Shown here: positions 19,116-28,227 of the stretch, piece by piece | How the letters are laid out: each line of letters starts with the position of its first letter | Numbering within the stretch: position 1 is the first letter of the stretch | NCBI GenBank assembly: GCA_000151295.1 | Contig: GG745329.1 | Location: forward strand, 65,507 to 129,506 | Direction of reading: 5' to 3' | Origin: Allomyces macrogynus ATCC 38327 | Lineage: Eukaryota; Blastocladiomycota; Blastocladiomycetes; Blastocladiales; Blastocladiaceae | Length of the DNA stretch: 64,000 bases | Made by a program: the position numbers and the translations under genes | Notes under the pieces: model-generated | What the model was told of the DNA's origin: nothing | The model's input: only the letters and a program-made list of their open reading frames with translations | Databases searched by the model: none

Positions 19116-19813
19116 ATGGACGCGCCGGCCGCGTCCGCGCCCCCGGCTGGCCGCCACCACCAAGGCGTGCCTGGCGCAAGTGAAACGACGCCGACGCCGA
19201 CACCGACCGACGACGCGGCCAGCAATTTGAGCCCGGTTTCCTGTGAGACACCGTCCCCACCCGCCAGCGCAACGGCCAACACCGACCTGGGCCCGACTCA
19301 GCCAGTCCCGGCCGTACCGCCCGTTGCAGCAGCCTCCGCAGCACCCGGCAATCCGCCCGACGCCAGCAGCGCCACGGCCGCGCAGGTGCTGACGCGCCTC
19401 GTTGTCCCGGCCGACGCGATCCGCACCAGCTCGGTCCCGCTGCAGCAGCAATCGTATGATCTCGCTCCAGTGCCTGACCCCACCTGCCCTCCATCCCTGA
19501 GCTGACCCACCATGCCCCCGCCGGTGATAGGATCGAGCTCCTGGCCGGCGCGACCAAGGAGCTGCAGCTCTTCAACCTCTACGCGACGCGGCGGCTAGTC
19601 GAGAACCAGGCCAAGTACAAGGCGGCGACGCGCGCGCTCGCCGGGATCAAAACCGACTTAGACATGGCCTATGCGCGCATCATGCGCCTGCGCCGCAAGC
19701 TGGCCACGCACGCGCCCGATTCGTTGCAGCAGGCCGTTGTAGAAATGGGGCCGCTCGTGGATACCGCCGACGGCGACCGCGACGTGGCCGAGGAGGGCGA
19801 GGACGTGGAGTGA
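19116..19813 (+). CDS. KxDL-motif protein (KXD1-like, BORC/BLOC-1-related)
   Basis: Exons 19116-19453 and 19531-19813 give 206 aa. The first half is a disordered Pro/Ala/Ser/Thr stretch. The second exon is a helical domain: IELLAGATKELQLFNLYATR, then YKAATRALAGIKTDLDMAY. This matches the KxDL family pattern, with the signature K-T-D-L and the preceding L-x-L-x-N-L. Animal KXD1 belongs to BORC/BLOC-one-related complexes, which position lysosomes and endosomes, and yeast Kxd1 is in a BLOC-1-like endosomal complex. The tail is acidic (EEGEDVE). The N-terminal start is less certain than the domain. It is divergent from ATG9 but there is no evidence of co-function. Confidence 0.8.
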
Positions 19814-20691
19814 TTTTCGTTTCTGGTCCGCCTTTCGTTCGGGTTTGGTTTGGCCGCGGCGTCTTTTTCTTTCTCTCCGGGTCGTCGACGTACGTGACAA
19901 ATGCACGAAAAACCGTTTCTTTTTGCGCTGGCTTGCCCCGCTTGCTTGCGCGGGTGGGCGGCCGTGCGCTGATCCGTCATGTTCGCCGTCGCCCATGTCG
20001 AGGGTGAACGGCCGTGAACGGCATCGTGCCCGGCTGTTGAGGAATACATGGCGGCTCAGTGAATGAACTGCTGTGTTCGCGCAAAATCACGAAATCTGCG
20101 GCATTGTAGGCAAAAATACCACCAATGTCGCCACGTCGCCCCAAATTTCAGAGGCTCATCTGTGACTGCCATCCGTGACATGCCACGCCCATCAAGATGC
20201 GCGGTCCGCCGATGGATCAAGCGATGGACCATCATTCATCGCGCCATCGTCGCCGCCGAGGACCCAGTCCGTCGTTCCATCGCGCGTCTCTCCCACTTTC
20301 GATACAAAAGGCCCGCATCGCCCCCGCTCCGGTCACCATTCTCCACCCGTCCGTCTCGCCCGCCGACTCCCCGCGCTCGCCGTCCCATCGCAACTCCAAC
20401 CTATCGGCCCGGCCGTTCCCCGACTCTGCGCCCCGACGACGAAGTTCTTTGCCCGCACCCCCCACGCATCGCAAAGGACCACCGTCGACGCGCATCCGGT
20501 TCCCTGTCGCTCCTGCATGGCCTTCTACTACTTTTCGCAGGCCAAGCACCACGTCGGCCGTGGTATGCACTCCGCGCCGTACCATCGCCCGCTCGCCAGA
20601 ACCGAGTCTGACTTTGTCATCCATTTCCACAGACGTCGATTGATCCCCCGCCCCCCCACACATAACCGAATTCTCAACTCTCATTACCGTC
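19814..20691. other. Intergenic region, no supported gene
   Basis: 878 bp. Several long frames on both strands are Arg/Pro/His/Ser-rich with no motif, and they overlap one another. From about 20640 the + strand becomes AC-rich and AT-richer, like a leader for the small frame at 20692. The left end should hold the 3' UTR of the KxDL gene. Confidence 0.4.
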
Positions 20692-20949
20692 ATGGACGTG
20701 TTCCGGCTCACGACGGCGCTCAACAAGCACGCCAACCAGGCGTCGGCCACCCCGACGTCGCCATCGACGCCGTCCGGCTCGTGGCCCGCGATCGCGCGCC
20801 TGCCCGCGACCGCCGCCACCGCGCAGCAGCCGGCCGCGGCGCGGCTCCTGTCGACGGCGCAGTGCGAGCCCGCGCACCCGGTCGGCCAGCAGGCGTCGCC
20901 GCCACCGGCAAGGCGGCCGGTGATGCCGATCATGCGCAAGTTGTGGTAG
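20692..20949 (+). CDS. Possible small protein, 85 aa
   Basis: The frame begins MDVFRLTTALNKHANQAS after an AT-richer leader and ends in VMPIMRKLW. Between is an Ala/Pro/Ser/Thr-rich, low-complexity segment. No domain is recognised. Support is only the leader-like upstream sequence, the ATG in a reasonable context (GTCATGG) and third-position GC. A 325-aa frame on the opposite strand overlaps it and also has no motif. Either or neither may be real. Confidence 0.35.
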   Translation: MDVFRLTTALNKHANQASATPTSPSTPSGSWPAIARLPATAATAQQPAAARLLSTAQCEPAHPVGQQASPPPARRPVMPIMRKLW

Positions 20950-21409
20950 CAGTTTTTTGGATTGGATTGGAAGGAGAGGACGACGAAGAGGTGGGCCTGG
21001 CTGCGAAGCGCGCCGGCACGCGGAGATCGTTGGTCCCAGTTTGATGTGTGGTTTGCAGTGAACGGAATGAAAGGAATCGTTTGGATTGAACGCATTTTGC
21101 TGTTGCATATGAAGGTCGTTTGACAGGCTGGCGGGGTCTTGGTGGTAGTGTCGCGTCTCGCGCCGGTGCGTGACAGCGGTGTATCATCGACGACACGGTA
21201 AGCGCTCAATGTTGAGGTTGCGATCGCACGACAGGGGTCCTCTCTTTTAGAACTCCAAGAGCGCGCGGGCTTTGTTGCTGCATGCTGGCCTGGACGGCAC
21301 GAGTCGATCTGACCGCTCCCGTCGGCATTTCAACGTCCACCATGAGCAATGAGCACAAAATGAGCACAATGGACCAAAATCACGATGATATTCAAAACCA
21401 CCACTACCC
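20950..21409. other. Intergenic region, no supported gene
   Basis: 460 bp of AT-richer sequence. It probably contains the 3' UTR of the RING gene (-) on the right and the 3' flank of the small + frame on the left. Confidence 0.4.
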
Positions 21410-22829
21410 TCATCCATCCTCTGCACGCTGTGCCGCGCCGTGCACCGGCACGCGCGCCCGCGGCATCCCCACCTCCTCCTCCTCTGCCCTCCCTGCGCGT
21501 TGCAAATCCACGACCCCCGGCACCCCGGGCACCGGTGTGTACATGCGCGACGGCGCCGCGCGCGTATCGCGCGCCCACGTCGGGTCTCGCCCACGCCCAC
21601 CACCCGGCGCCAATTGCGCATCCCCCTCGGGCGTCATCCCACCCGCACGGCGGCTTTTGCACAGCGGACACTGTGCCGACCGCGTCGTGAGCCACGGGTC
21701 GATACAGGTTGGGTGGAACACGTGCCGGCACGGTAACTCGCGCACGACGGTTCGCGGCGCGAGGTCCTCGAGACAGATCGCGCAGGTGGTGGTGAGTGGG
21801 GTAGAGGGGGTCGAGGGGAGGAGCGGGAAGAGCGTGTGCAGCAGGGACCGCGGCGGGTCGGTCGGCGCGAGCGGCGGGGTGCGCGGTGGGGACGAGTCGT
21901 TGGGACTGGTGGGGAACTCGATCATGCCCGTGGGTTCCTGCCCGGCAGCGATGTCGGGCGAGACGACCACCGCGGGTGGGACAGTGACAACCACAGCGCC
22001 GGGTTTTTCGCTGATCGCGTCCCTCCCCACCGCTGCCGTCGTCGAGGTGGGCGGCGCGTACTCGCGCAGCGGCAGCATGTGCAGCATCGCCTCGTCGACA
22101 ACGTCCGCCCCGGCCATCCCTTCCTCGTCTCCAACCCCGACCGCCATCCCCCTCACCCTCCTCCTGCGCGCCCCCTCCACCCGCCTTCTCCGCCACACCA
22201 GGACATGCATCGCGACCGACACGGCCAACGCCGTCGCGAGCAAGACCACAACGACCACCAGCGTCACGTGCCACATATTGCCCATCCCCACGCGCCCGGC
22301 CGCAATTAGGCCGTCGATTCGGACCGGATCGTGCGGGTCAGGTACCGCAAAGGGGGACGCGAGACGCGCCGCCAGGTCGCGGCCGTCGGGGAACTGCGCG
22401 AGTTGGAATAACGGAATCGTTGCGTTGGTGGCCAGCGGTTGCGGGAGGGACGTGACGGGCGGCAGGTAGAAGAGCGCGGCGATGGCGCCGTTGGCCTGCG
22501 CGTTCTCGGCTTGGACCGCGGGAGGGCAGGGGACCGAGGGGTCGCCATAGGGTAAGAGAGCGAGGTGCGGCGCGAGTATCGGCTGGCGGAGCTCGCACCC
22601 GTGGTCGAGTGGGAGGTACAGGACGGCCTACGAGGAACATGGGAACGTTAGGACCATTTCGAAGCACCGGGCATGCGGAAGGGCGGATAGGTACCGCAAT
22701 CGGCCGCGCCGGTGCCGACACGTTGGCTTCGGCTGTGGTCGTCACGACAAACAGCGGGAACTCGAGCTGCGTGACAACATGGTTCGGGTCGTACTGCACG
22801 ACGCCGAGGCGCGCGTCGGGGTGCAGCAT
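21410..22829 (-). CDS. PA-TM-RING type E3 ubiquitin ligase
   Basis: Exons (- strand): upstream exon ending at 22722, then 22627-21410. The intron 22628-22721 restores TTTAEAN-AVLYLPLDHGCEL. Order of parts: a protease-associated-like luminal domain (LGVVQYDPN, LEFPLFVVTT, ALLPYG, ENAQANGAIAALFYL, IPLFQLAQFPDGRDLAARL); a transmembrane helix (LVVVVVLLATALAVSVAMHV) followed by Arg residues; and a cytoplasmic RING-H2: CAICLEDL, then CRHVFHPTCIDPWLTTRSAQ and CPLC. This is the PA-TM-RING architecture of membrane-bound ligases of endosomes and vacuoles. The first exon is unresolved. The in-frame ATG at 22829 would leave no signal peptide, so an upstream exon, possibly beyond the 24-bp tandem repeat at 23011-23058, is likely. 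The C-terminal 80 residues after the RING are low complexity. Confidence 0.82.
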
Positions 22830-22847
22830 TGTCGCCAGCTTCAACTG

Positions 22848-23672
22848 GATGGTTGCAGCTCACGGAACCCGTCGTTCAAGTGCCAGCTTGGGTCTTCGTC
22901 GTCTTCGTCGTCGTCGTTCCTGCTGGCTCGCAAGTATCGCGTCGTCGCGCAGAAGAAGCTGGGTCGCTGGGCCTCGAGTGGTCGTTGGCCGTCAACCGAC
23001 GCGGAAGAGTGCCGATGGATGGCAGGAGGCTCCTGCCGATGGATGGCAGGAGGCTCCTGCCGATGGTGGCCGGGCTCGCCGTTGCTATTGGGCACACGGG
23101 CCGCACAGCGTCGCGTCGCAGTTGCAGTTGCAGTCACAGAACCGAACGCGAACAGAGGCGCGCATGGTTGCCTTGGATGATGGGCGCGGTCAAGCTGCGC
23201 TGGGTCGAAATCGAAAGCGAGGCGAGCGGCAGAGGACTTGCAGCGGCGGCGAGAGTTGTCGCGGTCAACAAGGAAGATGGGCAGATCGCGTCCAACAACG
23301 CACACAAGGGACCGACCGGCGGCAAGCATCACAATCGCAAACGTCAAAATGAAGCACGACGCTACAAAAAATGACTTCCAAGTCCGCGCGCAATGGTAAC
23401 ATCCCGTTCAATATTGTTTAAATGTACATGCATCCGCGCGGCAGCGGATGGCGACGCTGGATCCCGTTGGCCAAAAAATGGGTCATCCGTGGTGGTGGTG
23501 GAGGTGTGAGCTATCTACAAATCTCTGTCGACAATAAATAACGAAAGAAGCACGGTCCGGCTCGACGGCAAAGGAGCGGCACGCGGCCCGGCGCCAACCT
23601 CGACCCGCGAGATCCCGCGCGGCCATGACGCGTCCACGCGCGTCCGAGCCGCCCTTGCTCATACCACGAGAA
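22848..23672. other. Upstream region of the RING gene, with a possible missing first exon
   Basis: This stretch contains a 24-bp tandem repeat and several open frames on both strands, but none with an ATG-initiated signal peptide that splices cleanly into the PA domain. The missing N-terminus of the RING ligase probably lies here. The right end carries the 3' flank of the next - strand gene. Confidence 0.4.
23011..23063. repeat. 24-bp tandem repeat
   Basis: Two exact copies of a 24-bp unit (23011-23034 and 23035-23058, starting GCCGATGGATGG and ending AGGCTCCT), plus the start of a third. Confidence 0.9.
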
Positions 23673-25050
23673 TCATGCCTGCAGCGAGATATCCAACACC
23701 GTCGACGCTGTCTCGCTCGCGGTCTTGGCATCCGCTGACGCCATCGCGGCCGCGACCTGCGCGCGGTTCACCTGCGAGTACTGCAGCGACTGGCCACGCG
23801 GTTTCGCGACCAATACTTTCGTGCCCCTCGCAAACGTGTCCTGCACTTCCCGCCGCCGTTCGAGCGTCGAGGCCACAACCGGAATCGTCGGTACGGTCGG
23901 CGCCGCGGGCGCCCACATGCCGAGCTGCCGCATTGTCAGCTCAAACTTGATCGCCTGGTGCATCTCAAACGCAATCACTTGGTACTCGTAGTAGTCCCGG
24001 GCGGTCATGGCCGGCGGGTCAATCGGGTTGCGGTCCTAGAATTGGTGGCGCATCAGTCACGTTGCACAGATATAATTGAACGCGGACAAGGCCAAGTGCA
24101 GACAAAGAAAGACGTACGTATTCTCCCGGCGCAAACGTGTACCGCACCTCGACCTCGGGAGCAAACGAGACAGTGCGCGGGCGCATCCTCGGCACCGCGG
24201 CGGCAGGGGACATGGGTGGCGATGGAGGCAGGTCCCATTCGCGGCCGACGCACTCGGTGTCGGCATCGTCGTCCGACGACAACACGTCGGATTCCTCAAA
24301 CACGTGCCGCGGCGGTGGCGGCACGGGCAGGGACCGCTGGGTCGGCGGCATCAGCGGAGCTGCGAGCGTTGAGGCCATTTTCGAGGATCGGAGCAGCAGG
24401 AGCCGGTGGTGGTTGAGGACGCGGCGGAACAGGCGCAGCGATGTGGACGGAAGCTGGACGGGGCAGCACCCGGGTGTAGGGGTGGTGGGTGCGGCAGCAG
24501 CGGACGGCCCAGTCGCGCTGGCAGAGAGCAGGTCGAGTAGTGAGGACCGGTGCGAGGAGACGGTCGAGACGTCGACGTCGGTGGACGAGTCGTCGGTGGT
24601 CGAATAAGCGGATTCGGCGTCGTATTTGGTAACGGGAGCGGATTCGTCACCCTTGGGGCAATCCGCGTTGGTGGTATCGGGTGCAAACGCGGCAGCCGGT
24701 GTAGCTGGAGCAGCAGGCGGTGCGCCGTGGGTCGGAGAGCTCGTCTTGCCGTCGTCAGTGGGGTGACGGTCGTTGGCGCCGGCGGCGTCAAGCACGTCGT
24801 GGAGGTCGTCGTCGAAGAGGGCCGAGTAGGCAATTGAAGAGGAGCGGATGGGGCGGCCGACGCGCGGGTATTTATGGGGGTCCTGGGCGATACTGGGGGG
24901 CCGCGTCGACGAGGGACCGCACGCGGAAAACAGGGACCGCTTGCGTCGTGCCGCTGACGATGGCGCGAGAAGGCGCGCGACGCGGTCCGAGTCTGGCACA
25001 ACGGCCGCGCTGTCGGGCCCATGATCATGATCGGCGGGGCTGTTCGTCAT
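23673..25050 (-). CDS. Disordered Ser/Pro-rich protein with RVxF-like motif, 431 aa
   Basis: Exons 25050-24118 and 24035-23673. The 82-nt intron joins TFAPGEY to DRNPIDPPAMTARD. Most of the first 280 residues are low complexity (Ser, Pro, Ala, Asp, Thr). A conserved-looking block spans the junction: RPRTVSFAPEVEVRYTFAPG then EYDR. R-T-V-S-F (about 292-296) fits the protein phosphatase 1 docking consensus, and the VSF...V...F...EYDR layout recurs in fungal PP1-associated or cortical proteins as I remember them. After it comes a helical region (YYEYQVIAFEMHQAIKFEL) and an Ala/Gln-rich end. There is no membrane segment. A role as a phosphatase regulatory subunit is inference from the motif only. 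Confidence 0.78.
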
Positions 25051-25728
25051 GGTGTCGGTGCAGTGGAAGCGTTGGAGGTGTTGGAGGTTGCTTGTTCTTG
25101 TTGGCGTCGGCGGCGGGCCGCGTCATGAAGGCCGTCGTCGTCGGGCGCTCAAACGCGGGCGGCGCGCGCGCAACACGTTGCACCAAGTTGCGCGCGAGCA
25201 AAAGAAGTGCGCTGCGGAATGCAGGGCAAGCAAGGAAGCGGCGGGCAGAATGGAGCGCTGGCGACGGGCCGATCATGAACGGAGAGCACGCTTCATGAAC
25301 TTGTGAAACGCGGCACGGACATGCTGAAGCAGCCCAGTCTCCGACGCGACCCACGTGCCAGCGAGCTGTCCCTGCCAAACGTCGTCAACGCGCTGCCGGC
25401 CTCGTCGAACGCCGCCGTCGTGATCGCGGCGGCGCCCACCATTTCGGCACGAGCACTGCGCCGCAACCGCTCTCCGACTTGCTGCACTCGACGCGCCACG
25501 CCGTGGACCGACCGCTCCATGCCCGCCGCGTCCGCGACGCCCTCTGCTTCCGACCCTACACCACGGCGCCGCCCGCCGCTCCTTACTGGCCTTCCCAACA
25601 ACGACGATCAACCGCGCCGCTCCGCGAGTGCACGCGCCCTGCAAGCCGAGAACAAAACCGACAATACCCCGTCCATTTTACCCACGTCGCGCCGCTCGCT
25701 TCCTTCATTACCGCTCCACGCCGTCAAA
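25051..25728. promoter_or_regulatory. Divergent region upstream of the glycosyltransferase
   Basis: 678 bp between two divergent genes. The + frame of the glycosyltransferase is open upstream to 25303, but that extension is Arg/Pro/Ser-rich and would push the membrane anchor away from the N-terminus, so I regard it as leader and promoter. Confidence 0.5.
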
Positions 25729-27570
25729 ATGCCAACTGTCGCAGGAGGCCGCCACAACTACGCGGCGCTCCATGGCCACGAGCACCACCACCACCAGCAA
25801 TACGTGCCGCTCCCGCCGCGCCGTTGGGCCATTGTCATGGCGCTGATCGTGTTTGGTGCGTTTCTGTTGCTCGAGCCGCGCCATCGCACCGATCCGGGTG
25901 GAGCCGTGCCTGGGCGCGTGCAGCAGGATATGGTGCGCAAGGGTGCGGCTGCAGTGGACAGCGACCAAGTCGTGATCCCGGCTTCGCCATCTCCTCTGTC
26001 GGCGCTCGTGCCCCTCAAAGTTGCTGGACCGGCCGCGGCAACCACCGCCATTGCGATCACGACCAGCGCAGCACCCGCCGCTCTATCACCAACCGACGCT
26101 CCGACCGCACCCCCCGTCGTGCACCCGATCTCGCCACCACCTGCCGCCGCCTCGGCGCCCGAAATTGATCCGACCACCGCCGCGCGCCTTATCACGCAAC
26201 TCGCGCCCCGCTCGGAAGCCTACGACGGGACCTCGCCACGGCTCACCGACCCGCGGTGGGACGACTACGTCGTGGCCATCCACTCCGGGCTTGGCACCGC
26301 CGCCGAGCGCGTGCCGGTCCAGCTTAGCACGTTCCTGCAGGGCGTGCGGCACATTGTCCTGCTCGGCGACACCAACGACGTGGAGATTGCCGGGTTCCAA
26401 ATGGTCGACGTGGTCCGCGGCGGGCAGTACATTCGCGACGCCGAGGACCGGATCCAGCAACAAGAATCGTCGCTCGGCAAGCGCAGTGTTCCCGACCCCG
26501 ACGAGTCGGTGCCTGCGGCGAACGCGAATACGACCTCCAAGCTCACTAAGCGCGACGATGCGCGGCTGCGCGAGCACGTGCCGAACCAAAACTCGGACGG
26601 GTGGCGCGGCGACGCGCACAAGTTTATTCCCGGCGCGCTCGCCATGTACGACAAGTACCCGCACGCGAAGTGGTACCTGATTCTCGACGACGACACCTAC
26701 ATGTTCATGGAAAACCTGCACCTCATCCTCGCCCACCTCGACGGCGATCAAGTCTACTATTTCGGGAAATACTACCCGTCGGGCGGGTGCCCCGGCGGCG
26801 TCGTCTGGCCCGACGGCCCCGTCTTTGCGCACGGCGGCGGCGGAATCGTCATGTCGCGCGCGGCACTCACGCAGATGCTGGGCGTCGCCGACTCGTGTAT
26901 CGTCAAGTACCGCGACTGCTTTGCGGGCGATATTCGGCTCGCGCAGTGCATGCGCGATGCCGGGATCAAGTTTCACGCGACCGTCGCGCCAGACTTGTTT
27001 CATAACGTCGCGCCGCATGTGGCCAACTTTGGCGGGTACGAACAGGGCACCGCGTGCCGCCGCGTCGTCTCGTTCCACCATCTCACGCCACACGCGATGA
27101 TGCGGTTGTATGCGGCTGACCGAGACGCGCACCGTGCCGCGATCGAGCGCATCAACGCGGGTAAGGGGCCCGACCAGGTGCCCATTCATTGGGTCCCGCG
27201 GACCGCGGAGGGAAAGGCGCGGCAGGCCGCGCTGCAGGCGCACGCGCCGCAGATCGGCAATTTGCCGTCCACGTTCTACGCGCCCGTCACGCAGGCCGAC
27301 GTGTTCCGGCGTATTGTCGAGGCGGACGTGGGCGAGTTCGATTACCAGGTGCGCCGGCACGCGCCGGCCGGGAAGAAGATTACGCCGTGCCGGATGCCGA
27401 GCGAGGGACGCGCCGCGTGCGAGGCTGATCAGACATGTGCGAGCTGGGATTATAGCCCGCTCGACCAGGCGTGTTACTTGTCGGAAGGGGTGCGGAAGAC
27501 GGAGCCGGCGCTCGGGTTCTCGTCGGGCGTGATTCGGGGGAGGTACAGGTGCGAGACGGCCGTGTGGTGA
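25729..27570 (+). CDS. Type II membrane glycosyltransferase (GT31/fringe-like) with PAN-like C-terminus
   Basis: 613 aa, single exon. The start at 25729 (CAAAATGCC) puts a signal anchor at about residues 33-48 (WAIVMALIVFGAFLLL) after a short His-rich cytoplasmic tail, as in Golgi type II enzymes. An Ala/Pro/Thr-rich stem follows. The catalytic region has KWYLILDDDTYMFMENL with the metal/UDP-sugar-binding DDD at 320-322, then YYFGKYYPSGGCPGG, FAHGGGGIVMSRAAL, CFAGDIRLAQC and VAPDLFHN. This is the pattern of fringe/core-1-galactosyltransferase-like GT31 enzymes in fungi. The last 65 residues have a Cys pattern (CRMP...C...C.SWDY...CYLS...GRYRC) resembling a PAN/apple fold, a common fungal appendage. 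It probably galactosylates or otherwise extends glycans in the Golgi. Sugar specificity cannot be read from sequence. Confidence 0.87.
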   Translation: MPTVAGGRHNYAALHGHEHHHHQQYVPLPPRRWAIVMALIVFGAFLLLEPRHRTDPGGAVPGRVQQDMVRKGAAAVDSDQVVIPASPSPLSALVPLKVAGPAAATTAIAITTSAAPAALSPTDAPTAPPVVHPISPPPAAASAPEIDPTTAARLITQLAPRSEAYDGTSPRLTDPRWDDYVVAIHSGLGTAAERVPVQLSTFLQGVRHIVLLGDTNDVEIAGFQMVDVVRGGQYIRDAEDRIQQQESSLGKRSVPDPDESVPAANANTTSKLTKRDDARLREHVPNQNSDGWRGDAHKFIPGALAMYDKYPHAKWYLILDDDTYMFMENLHLILAHLDGDQVYYFGKYYPSGGCPGGVVWPDGPVFAHGGGGIVMSRAALTQMLGVADSCIVKYRDCFAGDIRLAQCMRDAGIKFHATVAPDLFHNVAPHVANFGGYEQGTACRRVVSFHHLTPHAMMRLYAADRDAHRAAIERINAGKGPDQVPIHWVPRTAEGKARQAALQAHAPQIGNLPSTFYAPVTQADVFRRIVEADVGEFDYQVRRHAPAGKKITPCRMPSEGRAACEADQTCASWDYSPLDQACYLSEGVRKTEPALGFSSGVIRGRYRCETAVW

Positions 27571-28227
27571 GGGACTGACCAAGGAGGACTGGGGTTTGGA
27601 TTGAAGGAAGGGGCGGGGTGGACTACATGCGGGGGACGGTACGGGAGGACTGCGGGATGGTGGAGACGCATAATGATCGTTTCTGAATTCCATTTCTCGC
27701 GCGTCAGTGCAGCGGCAGCACGAGCAACCATCGTGGTAGGGACGAGCTTCGAAGCAAACTTTGCAACAGGACGCCGCAAGAAGGGCGTCGGTCTGAGTCA
27801 GATTCTGCGTCAGATGCCGGGCGCAAAGCACGTGGATTTACCACAGATCGGGCGGCAAGAGGCACAGCGTGACAACCCCGCTGCACGATGACATTCCAGG
27901 CGCTGAGCGCCTGCAACGACAACGACGAGGCAGAGGCCACCGACCAGAGGCGGAGGCCATTTTTCCAAAGCCGCAATGCAGTGCAGTAGCTCGCAGACCT
28001 GAACGGCGGTCCAAGCGATACCGTTGCACGGACCCAGTCTCCTGCTCCTGCACCCTCCGCTCTGCAGCCGTCGTCGACTTGGTGGTTTACAGGCAACACA
28101 GCACAGTCCGGCTTTTTCGGCAAGTACGAGCCCTCGAACGTCGGCCGTCCGCCCGCCAACTAGCCTTGCTGTAACGCGGCGTTCCCTCGGCCAAGCACGA
28201 CTCCTGCTCCACACCAAGTGTTCAACC
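27571..28227. other. Intergenic region, no supported gene
   Basis: 657 bp between two + strand genes. It should hold the 3' UTR of the glycosyltransferase and the promoter and leader of the F-box gene. Overlapping frames on both strands show no motif. Confidence 0.45.

Noticed and set aside
26086..27831. 581-aa - strand frame opposite the glycosyltransferase
   Set aside because: Antisense shadow: Arg/Val/His-rich without domains, and the + strand shows a clear GT31-like pattern.
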